The translations under genes were made by a program, and so were the position numbers. A DNA stretch of 64,000 bases from Nitratireductor aquibiodomus NL21 = JCM 21793 (lineage in GTDB: Bacteria > Pseudomonadota > Alphaproteobacteria > Rhizobiales > Rhizobiaceae). Shown here piece by piece: positions 9,262-17,864 of this stretch. Position 1 is the first letter of the stretch, and every line of letters starts with the position of its first letter. Location of the stretch: contig NZ_BAMP01000013.1 of assembly GCF_000615975.1 (NCBI RefSeq), positions 1 through 64,000 of the forward strand, written 5' to 3'. The notes beneath the pieces were generated by a model. It did no database searches. It worked only from the letters and a program-made list of their open reading frames with translations, and was not told the DNA's origin.

Positions 9262-9343
9262 GTCTCTCTCCCGCAGGGCCGTGTGATTTTTCAGGATTGA
9301 AGCGTGATTCAGCGCGGCTGTAAATCACGCATTGAAACGAGGT

Positions 9344-10627
9344 TTATCGAGGTGGCGCTGCGCCGCGCAACAGAACGTCGAGGCTCATGGCCATGACGGT
9401 CGCCGACTGCACCATGTCCTCGATCCCGACCCATTCGTCGGGCTGGTGGGCGAGGTCGAGAATGCCGGGGCCGTAGGCGACGCAGTCGTGCAGGTGCCCG
9501 ATGCGCGAAATGTGCTTCTGGTCATAGGTGCCGGGCGAGATGACATATTCCGGCTCCTTGCCGAAAACCTCACGGATGCCGGCGGCGATGGCGCTCGGCA
9601 CGGGTGCGTCCTCCTCGGTCATCAGCGGCAGGACTTCCATCAGGTCGTGCATGGAGTAGTCGAATTTCGGACGCTCGCGCTTCAGACGTTCGAGGATGGA
9701 AACCACTTCGCCCTTCACCTGCGAAATGTCTTCCTCGATCAGAAACCGGCGGTCGATCACCATGCGGCAGGAATCGGCCACATTGGGCGAGGGCAGTCCG
9801 GGGAAGAAATCTTCCGTCTGGCCGCCGTGGACCGAGTTGATGTTCATGGTGGAGCGGCGCGCGCCTTCGGGCACGACCGGCATGCGGGTTTCCTTGGCGT
9901 CGAGGGCGGGAAAAAGCTCTTCCTCGAAAGCGTGGAGCAAAGCGCCCATGTGGCGGATGGCCGAATCGCCGAGAAACGGCATTGCACCATGGGCGATGGC
10001 ACCACGCGTTTCGATCTCCGCCCACCACACGCCGCGATGGCCAAGGCAGATGCGGTCCTTGTTCAGCGGTTCGGGAATGATGACGTGGTCGACGCGGGGC
10101 TTTGAAAAGAAGCCTTTGCCGGCCAGATAGGCGACGCCGCCATAACCGCCCGATTCCTCGTCGGCCGTCCCGGAAATCTCTATGGCACCGGGAAAGTCCG
10201 GATAGATTTCGAGAAACGCTTCGGCGGCGATGATGGAGGCGGCAAGCCCGCCCTTCATGTCGCAGGCTCCGCGCCCGAAAACCTTGCCATCCTTTACGAC
10301 GGCGGCATAGGGATCGACCGTCCAGCCTTCGCCCGCTTCCACCACGTCGATATGGGAGTTGAAATGAACCGTGGCGCCGGGGCTGCGGCCTTCGCGGCGG
10401 GCAATGACATTGGTGCGGGGGTAACGGTCAGAATCGCCCGGTGCGCCCGTCCCGCGGACGAATTGGGTTGCAAACCCTTTCGCCTTCAGGCGGCGCGCGA
10501 TGTATTCGCAACAGGGCGCATAGGCGTCGCCCGGCGGGTTCACCGTGGGAAATCGGATCAGATCGGAAGTGAGTGCGACGAGGTCGTCCGTCCGGCGGCG
10601 CACTGCCAGGGCAAGCTGTTCGTTCAT
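9344..10627 (-). CDS. M20 family deacylase/peptidase (ArgE/DapE-like)
   Basis: A cytoplasmic di-zinc amidohydrolase of 427 residues. The metal-site motifs are in order: HFNSHIDVVEAGEGW (His ligand and Asp), GRGACDMKGG (bridging Asp), GTADEESGG (catalytic Glu and ligand Glu) and EPLN; an oligomerisation lid domain lies between about 190 and 310. Family members remove acetyl, succinyl or carbamoyl groups from amino acids, or cleave small peptides. It is 82 bp upstream of the peptide-binding protein on the same strand, so it most likely processes what that transporter brings in; an anabolic ArgE role is less likely. Confidence 0.85.
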   Translation of the reverse strand: MNEQLALAVRRRTDDLVALTSDLIRFPTVNPPGDAYAPCCEYIARRLKAKGFATQFVRGTGAPGDSDRYPRTNVIARREGRSPGATVHFNSHIDVVEAGEGWTVDPYAAVVKDGKVFGRGACDMKGGLAASIIAAEAFLEIYPDFPGAIEISGTADEESGGYGGVAYLAGKGFFSKPRVDHVIIPEPLNKDRICLGHRGVWWAEIETRGAIAHGAMPFLGDSAIRHMGALLHAFEEELFPALDAKETRMPVVPEGARRSTMNINSVHGGQTEDFFPGLPSPNVADSCRMVIDRRFLIEEDISQVKGEVVSILERLKRERPKFDYSMHDLMEVLPLMTEEDAPVPSAIAAGIREVFGKEPEYVISPGTYDQKHISRIGHLHDCVAYGPGILDLAHQPDEWVGIEDMVQSATVMAMSLDVLLRGAAPPR

Positions 10628-10815
10628 GTGTGCAATAGAGCGATATGCAGCCGGCTTGGCAAGATCGCTTGCACGCGATTGTGAACAGTGGAAACTTGCC
10701 CGAAAAACAGAGGTATAGTTCTATTTACCAAGGACGTTTGGGGTTTCGTCATGAATTGAAACTAAGCATTCCAAGACTACGGGTAGAAACTTCACACATG
10801 CAGCGGGGGGCGCTC

Positions 10816-11247
10816 ATGAAACGAATTTTCTTTGCTGTAGCCATTGCAGGCCTGATTTTTTCCGGCGGCGTGGCTCAAAGTGTAGCCGCGAGCCTCGTGG
10901 CTAAAGTCAGTGTTTCCAAACAGACGATGACGGTGATGCATCGCGGGCGCGTGCTGCACCGCTGGCGTGTGTCCACCGCGCGGCGAGGCTATGTGACGCC
11001 ACGCGGGCAATGGCGACCGAAGCGCATGCACAGAATGTGGCATTCGCGCAAATACAACATGTCGCCCATGCCGTATTCGATCTTTTACTACGGTGGCTAT
11101 GCCATTCACGGGACCAATGCCGTTTCGAAGCTTGGCAGGCCCGCCTCACACGGCTGCGTGCGCCTGCACACATCCAACGCGAAGCGGCTCTATGCGCTGG
11201 TGAAAAAGATCGGCCCCGGCAACACGCGGATCGTCGTTACGGATTGA
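10816..11247 (+). CDS. L,D-transpeptidase (YkuD domain), exported
   Basis: A 143-residue exported enzyme that makes 3-3 peptidoglycan cross-links or attaches proteins to peptidoglycan. I take ATG 10816 (MKRIFFAVAIAGLIFSGGVAQSVAA), which gives a clean signal peptide; an ATG six codons earlier (10798) is possible. The YkuD active site is intact: GYAIHGTNA (His) then GRPASHGCVRLH (His, Cys). It is one of the short, single-domain, very basic versions common in rhizobia (WRPKRMHRMWHSRKY). It diverges from the M20 gene across a 188-bp gap in which I see no clear operator. Confidence 0.9.
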   Translation: MKRIFFAVAIAGLIFSGGVAQSVAASLVAKVSVSKQTMTVMHRGRVLHRWRVSTARRGYVTPRGQWRPKRMHRMWHSRKYNMSPMPYSIFYYGGYAIHGTNAVSKLGRPASHGCVRLHTSNAKRLYALVKKIGPGNTRIVVTD

Positions 11248-11264
11248 CCGTTCGGGTCCTGACC

Positions 11265-12184
11265 CTAGATCTGCCAGCGCTTGTGGAACCACATCCACTG
11301 GCCAGGATCCTCGCGCACCCAGCGCTCGACCACGTCATTGAGCAACTGGGCGCTGGCCTCGATGTCGATGACGCCATCCGCGTCACGGGGCAGGGTAATC
11401 CTGTCCTCGACGATCAGGCGGTAGCGCCCGCCGGGTAGCCGCTTGCAGCGTGCCGGGTAAATGTCGCAGTCATATTGCCGCGCGAGCTTTGCGAGCAGCG
11501 GATTGGTGCGGCATTCACGGCCGAAGAAGCGCGTCTTCACGCCCTTGCGAAACTTCTGGTCGACGAGAACGCCGATATTACCGCCATCGTCGAGAACGCG
11601 GGCAAGCTGGAGGGCAGCACCCGCCTGGGAGGGCACGAGCCCGCCCATGGCGCTGCGCCGGGTCTCCAGAATGTAGTCGGCCACATAGGGATTGTTGGGA
11701 GGGCGAAAGAGCGACGTGGTGGCAAGATCGAAGCGGGCGGCCGCGATGGGCAGAAACTCGAAATTGCAAGATGGCCGGTGAAGAAAATGTGCGGGACGCC
11801 TTTTTCCTCACGCAGTCGCTTGAATATCTCCACGCCCTCTACCTCGACGCGACCGGGCGTATCGGCTTCGGGATCGAAATCGAACAGCTTGTCGAGAAAA
11901 ACATACTCGACGGCAAGCCGGGCCATGTTGCCCCACATGTCGAGCGCTATGGCCTCGATCTCGGCATCACCCTTTTCAGGATAAGCCTGACGCAGATTGT
12001 CGACCGCCAGCCGGTGCCGCCCCACTTTCGGGCCGAAAATGCGCGCGACTTTCTCGGCCAGATCAAGCGCTTTTTCCGGTGGCAGGCGGCGTAGGAGCGT
12101 GAGAATACCGATCACCAGGCGCGCGGTGAGCCAGTATTCCAGCGTTTTGAGTCGTTTACCGGTTGTGTGGAGAAAGCGCTTCAT
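11265..12184 (-). CDS. lpxXL: Lipid A C28 acyltransferase LpxXL, frame broken
   Basis: Inner-membrane lysophospholipid-acyltransferase-family enzyme that moves the very-long-chain 27-hydroxyoctacosanoyl group from AcpXL to lipid A. The N-terminal half (start MKRFLHTTGKRLKTLEYWL, with a helix at about 20-35) ends in FFTGHL. The second half continues in another frame as GNFEFLPIAAARF. The catalytic H-X4-E motif (HLGNFE) is split by one missing base near 11767, where CTTGGCAAT reads CTTGCAAT. Repaired length is 306 residues, as for LpxXL. It is the last gene of the acpXL cluster, 9 bp after adh2XL. General LpxL/HtrB is the alternative, but the context favours LpxXL. Confidence 0.88.
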
Positions 12185-12193
12185 GGGCGCGGG

Positions 12194-13222
12194 TCAGTCC
12201 ACGCGCAGGATGATCTTGCCGAACACGTCGCGGCCTTCCATGCGGGCGAGCGCCTTGTCGATGTCGGCAAAGCTCACCTCGGTATCGATCACTGGGGAAG
12301 CCAGCCCGCGCGCCATCTTCTGCATGGCGTCTGCCATGTTTTCCATGCGGCAGCCGAAAGATCCGAAAATCTTGAGCTGCTGCTGGAAAAGCTGCATCAG
12401 GTTCATGTTGGTGGAAACACCGGAGGTGGACCCGCAGGTGACGAGGCGTCCGCCGCGCTTCATGGAAAGGAGCGAGCCTGCCCATGTGTCGGCACCCACA
12501 TGCTCGAACACCACATCGACGCCGCGCTTCTTCGTGATCTTGCGCACAACCCCCTCGAAGCGGTCCTCGCGGTAGTTGATCACATGATCGGCACCGAGCG
12601 CCTTTGCCTTTTCCATCTTGTCCTCGGAGCCGACCGTGGTGATGACGGTGCAGCCCATGCTCTTGGCAAGCTGGATGGCGGCGGTGCCAATGCCGGAACC
12701 GCCGGCCTGAACGAGAATGGTTTCGCCTGGCTCGAGCTTCGCATTGTCGAACAGCATGTGCTCGACGGTGCCGAAGGTGACGGGCGCGACCGCTGCACCG
12801 ATCTCGTCAACGCCGGGCGGGGCGGGGACGAGGAGGCGGGCCGGCAGGTTGATCTTTTCCTGCGCAAAGCCGTCGAGGTGGAAACCGTGCACGCCGGAGA
12901 CGTGTTCACACAGATTGTCACGGCCTTCGCGGCAGGGGCGGCACAAACCGCAGGTGCGGGCGCCATAGATGGAAACGAGCTGGCCTGGAAGCAGATTGCT
13001 GACGCCGGGACCGACAGTCTCGACCACGCCGGAGGCTTCCGCGCCAACGACGAGCGGCATCTTGCGCTTGGCAAACGCCATGCCGCGCCAGCCCCAGACA
13101 TCGATGTGATTGAGCGCGACGGCACGGATCTTCAATGTCACCTCGCCCTGTCCGGGAGGGGGCGGCGGCGCAAGATCGACGGTTTCAAGCTTGCGGTCGG
13201 CGACGAGTTGAAGTGCGCGCAT
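12194..13222 (-). CDS. adh2XL: Zinc-type alcohol dehydrogenase of the acpXL cluster
   Basis: A 342-residue MDR-superfamily NAD(P)-dependent oxidoreductase. The catalytic domain has GAEASGVVETVG and a Cys-rich structural-zinc loop (CGLCRPCREGRDNLC). The Rossmann domain begins VQAGGSGIGTAAIQLAKSMG with a GxGxxG-like turn. In rhizobia a gene of this type lies between fabF1XL and lpxXL and is thought to act in very-long-chain fatty acid synthesis, perhaps at an enoyl reduction or an omega-1 oxidation step; its reaction is not proven. It sits 39 bp after fabF1XL and 9 bp before lpxXL. Confidence 0.85.
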   Translation of the reverse strand: MRALQLVADRKLETVDLAPPPPPGQGEVTLKIRAVALNHIDVWGWRGMAFAKRKMPLVVGAEASGVVETVGPGVSNLLPGQLVSIYGARTCGLCRPCREGRDNLCEHVSGVHGFHLDGFAQEKINLPARLLVPAPPGVDEIGAAVAPVTFGTVEHMLFDNAKLEPGETILVQAGGSGIGTAAIQLAKSMGCTVITTVGSEDKMEKAKALGADHVINYREDRFEGVVRKITKKRGVDVVFEHVGADTWAGSLLSMKRGGRLVTCGSTSGVSTNMNLMQLFQQQLKIFGSFGCRMENMADAMQKMARGLASPVIDTEVSFADIDKALARMEGRDVFGKIILRVD

Positions 13223-13261
13223 AATGAATTCCGATGGTTTTGGGCAATCTGAACGGGTCGA

Positions 13262-14529
13262 TTAGACCGGTTCGCGGGCCATGACAAGGCAGGTGTTCTG
13301 TCCGCCGAAGCCGAAGGAGTTCGACAGAACGGTCGAAACCTGCGCCTCGCGCTTCACATTCGGCACCACGTCGAGCTCGATTGCCGGGTCTGGCGTGTCG
13401 TAATTGATGGTGGGCGGAATGACGCCCTCGCGCATGGTCATCAGCGAGAAAACGGCCTCGATGGCACCGGCTGCCGAAAGCGTGTGGCCGATCATCGACT
13501 TGTTGGAGGAGATGGGCGTTGTCTTCATGCGCTCGCCGAAAACGGTCGAGAGAGACAGATGCTCCATCTTGTCGTTTTCCGGCGTAGACGTGCCGTGCGC
13601 GTTGACATATTCGATCTCGTCTTCAGCCATGCCAGCGTCCGCCAGGGCCGCGCGGACCGCTCCGATGGCGGGCGAGCCGTCGGGCTTGGAGCGGGTGCGA
13701 TGGAAATCATCCGCCTTTTCGCCGCAGCCGCGCATGATGCCAAGAATTTCGGCACCGCGCGCAAGCGCGCTTTCAAGCGATTCCAGGACGAGCGCACCGG
13801 CTCCTTCGGCAAGGACAAAGCCGCTGCGGTCCTTAGAGAAGGGGCGCGAGGCCTTTTCGGGCGCATCGTTCTGGGTGGTCAGCGCAGAAAGAAGCGAAAA
13901 GCGGATCAGCGCTTCGGCGGTCGCCGAACCATCCGCGCCTATGGCAAGCGCCCGGTTGCATTCCCCGCGGCGGATCGCTTCAGTGCCGAGCTGGATCGCG
14001 GTTGCGCCCGATGCGCACGCGGTCGACATGGTGATCGGCAGGCCGCTTGTGCCATAGCGCTCGGCGAGGCGATCGGCGATGGTGCCGAACTGGCTTTCCT
14101 CGAAAAGCTCCATGCGCGCGCTTCGCGGGCGGCCTCGATGAGCGAAGGATTGCCGTTGTGAGTGCGGGCTTTGGCATAAAGCGCAAGGCGATGATGCCAG
14201 TCGAGTTCCACTGGAGGAGCGGCAAGAAAGAGCGGACCGCCGAAATCGGATGCGGGCAGGTCGGACTGTTCGATGGCTTCCGCCGCCACGAGATCGGCAA
14301 GATGATGGGTGTGGACGCTGGCACCCCTGGTGCTCGACGGCAGGAAATCGACCATGCCGGAAATGGTGGTCGCCATGTGGTCCGTTGGGAAGCGCGTGAT
14401 GGGGTGGATGCCCGAACGCCCGCTGATCAGCGCGTCCCAGTTTTCCTGTCGGCCCTGGCCGAGAGAGGTGACGACGCCCATTCCGGTTACGGCGATAACG
14501 GGTCTTCCAAAGCTGTCGGTCGTTTTCAC
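13262..14529 (-). CDS. fabF1XL: Beta-ketoacyl-ACP synthase FabF1XL, frame broken
   Basis: Condensing enzyme that elongates the acyl chain carried on AcpXL. Start is GTG at 14529 (protein opens VKTTDSFGRPVIAVTGMGVV). The catalytic triad is complete: Cys in STACASGAT, His in NAHGTSTPEND, then Lys and His in SNKSMIGHTLSAAG. The N-terminal third and the remainder lie in different frames that meet in a GCGCGCG run at 14113-14120, where one base is missing and 'REARA' should continue into 'MELFEESQFG'. Repaired length is 422 residues, normal for a KAS II protein. It follows fabF2XL by 37 bp. Confidence 0.9.
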
Positions 14530-14566
14530 GGGATCGCTTTCTCTAAAATCCTCCGGGCCGGAAGGA

Positions 14567-15754
14567 TCAGGCCTTTTTGACCAGGCCCATTCCCTCGTAG
14601 CAATGATAGCCGATTGCAGTCGCCAGAACTGCGTCAGGGCTTCCGTCGAACGCGGCTTCGCTTGCGCCGTCGAAAGCCGGGTAGGGGCTGCCATGGTGCA
14701 CGGCAAGCGCGGCCAACGCTACGGCGAAGGGAAACTGTGCTTCCTTCATATGGCCGGTGAGCGAAGAGAAGCCGCGCAGCGCGATGTTGTCGTGACGGGC
14801 AAGCGCTTCGCGTTCGGCTGCCGTCGCCGCGTGGGCACCGGATGCGCCTGAAAGGGCAAGAACAGGTGTTTTGGGAAGGGGGAGCTGATCGAGCATCCCT
14901 GCGATACCGTCGGCCAAGGGTTCGCTCTTGCGGCGGGTGCGGCGCGAGACGACCGGGCCGATGGATGCATAGGCCTTGCGTCCACGCTGTTCCGCATGCT
15001 CGCGCGATTCCAGGATCAGGAACGCCGCGCCGGAGCCGGTGACCACACCACCGCCCTCTGCCTCGCTGCGCTGCCATACCGGCTTCCAGTCTTCACGATG
15101 CAGAAAACCGGCAAGCTCATAGGCAAGCAGCATGTCGGAATGCTCGGTCTGGAAGGACGCGCCGACCAGGACATGTGAGGACTGACCGGAGCGAATGCGC
15201 GCGGCGGCGGTCTCAATGGCGGAGACGCCGGCGCCTTCCTCGCCCATGAAAGTGCGCGACGATCCCGTCACCTTGTGGACGATGGAGATGTTGCCGGCGA
15301 GCAGGTTTGAAAGCTGCGCCAGGAAAAGCGTCGGGCGCAGCTCGGTCGTCAGCTTCTCATTGAGCAGGATGTCGTGGTCCTCACGCTCGAGCGATGCGGC
15401 GAGGATGGCCTCGTCCACCGTTTCGTCACGCTCGCCGCCACCGGCGGCGACCACCATGTCCATCGTCGCGCAGAGCGCTTCGTCGTCCTTTAAGCCCGCA
15501 TCGTCGAGCGCCAGGCCCGCGGCATAGGTGCCCAGCCGCTGCCAGGTCTCCATCTGGCGCTGATCGCCGCGGCGCGGGATCTGCTGGCCCCAGTCGATCT
15601 CGGGGAGGGGATGGATGCTGTATGGCGCAAACCGCTCCCTGTCGAGGACGGGAGACGGCGTTTTCGCCGTCAGCGCCTGCCAGTGGGCGTCTACACCCTC
15701 GCCAAGCGAGGAAACGATCCCCATACCGGTGATAACTACGTCGCGCGGGCTCAT
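14567..15754 (-). CDS. fabF2XL: Beta-ketoacyl-ACP synthase-like FabF2XL, catalytic Cys absent
   Basis: A 395-residue thiolase-fold protein opening MSPRDVVITGMGIVSSLGEG like KAS I/II. Where the active enzyme has T-A-C-A-S-G, this protein has G-E-E-G-A-G (171-176), so the nucleophilic Cys aligns with Glu173; the first catalytic His region (NAHGT in FabF1XL) is SGASGAH. The later GH motif (SSLTGHMKEAQFPF) is kept. The gene is intact with a good ribosome-binding site (AAAGGAACGGC-ATG). I infer a non-condensing partner of FabF1XL, comparable to a chain-length factor, though this is untested. It lies between acpXL and fabF1XL. Confidence 0.85.
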   Translation of the reverse strand: MSPRDVVITGMGIVSSLGEGVDAHWQALTAKTPSPVLDRERFAPYSIHPLPEIDWGQQIPRRGDQRQMETWQRLGTYAAGLALDDAGLKDDEALCATMDMVVAAGGGERDETVDEAILAASLEREDHDILLNEKLTTELRPTLFLAQLSNLLAGNISIVHKVTGSSRTFMGEEGAGVSAIETAAARIRSGQSSHVLVGASFQTEHSDMLLAYELAGFLHREDWKPVWQRSEAEGGGVVTGSGAAFLILESREHAEQRGRKAYASIGPVVSRRTRRKSEPLADGIAGMLDQLPLPKTPVLALSGASGAHAATAAEREALARHDNIALRGFSSLTGHMKEAQFPFAVALAALAVHHGSPYPAFDGASEAAFDGSPDAVLATAIGYHCYEGMGLVKKA

Positions 15755-15787
15755 GCCGTTCCTTTAACGGTGCACTGTCAGGAAAAC

Positions 15788-16065
15788 TCAGCCGGCCTTT
15801 GCAGCCACCAGATCGTCGATCTTGGCGCAGAGGTTTTTCATGACGAAATACTCTTCCGTCGAAACCTTGCCGTCATTGACTTCCTGGGTCCACTTTTCCA
15901 GCGGAACCTTGATGCCGAATTCCTTGTCGATGGCAAAGACGATGTCGAGGAAGTCGAGGCTGTCGATGCCAGATCGTCGATGGTGTGGCTTTCGGGGGTG
16001 ATTTTCTCGCGGTCGATCTCGCTGGTTTCAGCGATGATGTCGGCAACCTTGTCGAATGTCGTCAC
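15788..16065 (-). CDS. acpXL: Acyl carrier protein AcpXL for very-long-chain acyl, frame broken
   Basis: Dedicated carrier protein for the C28 hydroxy-fatty acid of lipid A. It starts at GTG 16065 ([20 protein letters not shown]) and ends DDLVAAKAG at 15788. The phosphopantetheine site should read DDLGIDSLDF, with Ser as the attachment residue. One G of a GGG run is missing near 15969, so CTGGGCATC reads CTGGCATC and the open frame stops making sense right at the site. Repaired length is 92 residues, exactly the AcpXL length and longer than ordinary AcpP. GAGGG lies upstream of the GTG. It is the first gene of the cluster. Confidence 0.92.
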
Positions 16066-16172
16066 GTGTGGCCCTCAGTCTGGGGAGATTCTCTTACAAT
16101 AGGATGATCGTGGGGTCTCTAATCGCTTTTTGCCGGCAGGAAAAGGGGTTATAGGCTCCACTGATGGCACGA

Positions 16173-16724
16173 TCAGTTGAATTTGATGCGCGCGGCGGCA
16201 TGCAGATTGTCGCCTCCGCGTGACAAAATAATGGCCTCGCCTTCTCGCGCCGAGGCGCCGATCAGCGCTTCAATGATTTCAAGATGGGTGATCAGGAACA
16301 GGTTTCCCGAGCCGGTGTAGTCGTTGATTCGTGCGAGAAGCTCCGCCTTCTGCTTTTCCATGGCGCTGTCGTCTGCGGGCAGATCAAGCGCGGGAAAGAG
16401 CTCGACCACGTCGGAGCCAAAGGCCTGCGTGGCCGTGTCGCGGGTCCGGCAGTAGCGGCTCGCAAGCACCTTTTCCACCGGCGCAGCGCGGGCATCGACG
16501 AGGGCGCCGATACGGCGGGCCTGCAGGCGCCCGCGCTCGGACAGGTTGCGCTGGGTGCCGCAGTTCTCAATGTCGAAATTGGCCGGGTCACCGCTGCCTG
16601 GAGCAATGGCATGGCGCATCAGCACGACCTGCCCGCCATTGCGCAAAAGCGCCCATCCCGCCTCGGTTGCCTGCGCCGGAAAGACGCTGAAAAGAAGAAT
16701 GATGGCAACGAGCAGGCGAAACAT
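16173..16724 (-). CDS. Exported histidine phosphatase family protein
   Basis: A 183-residue protein with a Sec signal peptide (MFRLLVAIILLFSVFPAQA, cleavage near 19). The branch-2-like phosphohistidine core reads VLMRHAIAPGSGDP (first catalytic His), with LSERGRLQARRIG and SRYCRTRDTA supplying Arg residues and LITHLEII the second His. Close relatives are periplasmic 'histidine phosphatase family' proteins of unknown substrate. It is on the same strand as acpXL, 107 bp upstream of its start, and probably has its own promoter. The gap downstream of it (16066-16172) holds no further gene. Confidence 0.85.
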   Translation of the reverse strand: MFRLLVAIILLFSVFPAQATEAGWALLRNGGQVVLMRHAIAPGSGDPANFDIENCGTQRNLSERGRLQARRIGALVDARAAPVEKVLASRYCRTRDTATQAFGSDVVELFPALDLPADDSAMEKQKAELLARINDYTGSGNLFLITHLEIIEALIGASAREGEAIILSRGGDNLHAAARIKFN

Positions 16725-16854
16725 ATGGCAATCCTCAAACTATTCTTCCTAGCATATAGGCACAGGGACAGCACTTGAAAGCCGCCTTGCTGCCCTGAGT
16801 GGAATTGTCTGACTGATGGTTTCCCTTGGCAACCATTGCCGCTAAACAGGCTGC

Positions 16855-17795
16855 ATGTCTCCACTCGTTGAAACCGTCTCCTTCGTCTTTGGTCTTGTCG
16901 CATTCGGCTATGTCGCCGGATGGAGCGGCCTTTTGAAGCCGCAAACCGGCGATGCACTAAGCGAATTTGCGGTGACCGTCGCGGTGCCGCTTCTGCTTTT
17001 CCGCACCATGGCGGGCGCCGCATTCGACGGAAACCTGCCCTGGGCGCTCTGGACAACCTATTTCAGCGCCGTTGCCGTCGCCTGGGTGGCGGGGCACTTT
17101 ATCATTGTGCATTTTTTCGGGCGCGACGCGCGCGCCGGCGTGGTGGCCGGTCTGTCGACAAGCTTTTCGAATCTCGTCCTGCTGGGAATCCCTTTCATGC
17201 TTGGCGTGTTCGGGCAGGAGGGGTTTGAGGTCCTCTCACTGATCGTTTCGGTTCATCTGCCGATCATGATGGGCATGTCGATTCTGCTTTTCGCGCTCGT
17301 CGGTCGAAAGGGCGGCAGTGCGCTTTCAATTGTCCGCGAGTTTCTGACAAGGCTTTTCTCCAGTCCGCTGATCATCGGCATCATTGCCGGGTTGCTCTGG
17401 CGTTTTTCCGGGCTCGAGATGCCTGCGCTCGGAACCCGTTTCGTGGATGCGCTGGCCAATGTCGCGGGTCCAGTGGCGCTTTTTGCGATGGGGCTTGGGC
17501 TGCGGCGGTTCGGAATTTCGGGCGATGTGCGTCCCGCAATCGTGATCGCTGCGCTGAAACTTTTCCTGATGCCTGCCGTTGCCCTTGGTGTCGCGCTTCT
17601 GATCGGCCTTCCGGTCTTCAGCGCGCAGATCGCCGTCGTTGCGGCGGGGCTGCCTCCGGGGTCAATCCCTATCTGATCGCTTCACGCTTCGGCACGGGAC
17701 AGGCACTCGCCTCCAACGCGATGACCATCGCCACGGCGTTCGCCGTGCTTTCGACTGCGTTCTGGCTTTCCGTGCTCCACTGGACCTATCAATAG
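16855..17795 (+). CDS. AEC family transporter (auxin efflux carrier fold), frame broken near the end
   Basis: Inner-membrane transporter with ten predicted helices. Recognisable segments are VAFGYVAGWSGLLKP, SNLVLLGIPFMLGVFG and the second-half repeat LIGLPVFSAQIAVVAAGLPPG. The family ends with PPGVNPYLIA-type residues; here one G of a five-G run is missing near 17658-17661, so the frame ends early at 17676. Reading on in the next frame gives VNPYLIASRFGTG and a natural stop at 17795, for a repaired length of 313 residues. Relatives move malonate, malate or other small carboxylates; the substrate here is unknown. It is 69 bp upstream of a succinate-semialdehyde dehydrogenase gene on the same strand. 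Confidence 0.87.
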
Positions 17796-17864
17796 GGCCA
17801 GTCAGCCCCTAGCCGGGGCGCCTCGGGACAGTACGGTGCCGCGCAAACAGAGGAGAAGACCCAG

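Noticed and set aside
11450-12094. Plus-strand frame of 214 codons opposite lpxXL
   Set aside because: It is antisense to a conserved acyltransferase and its sequence resembles no protein family.
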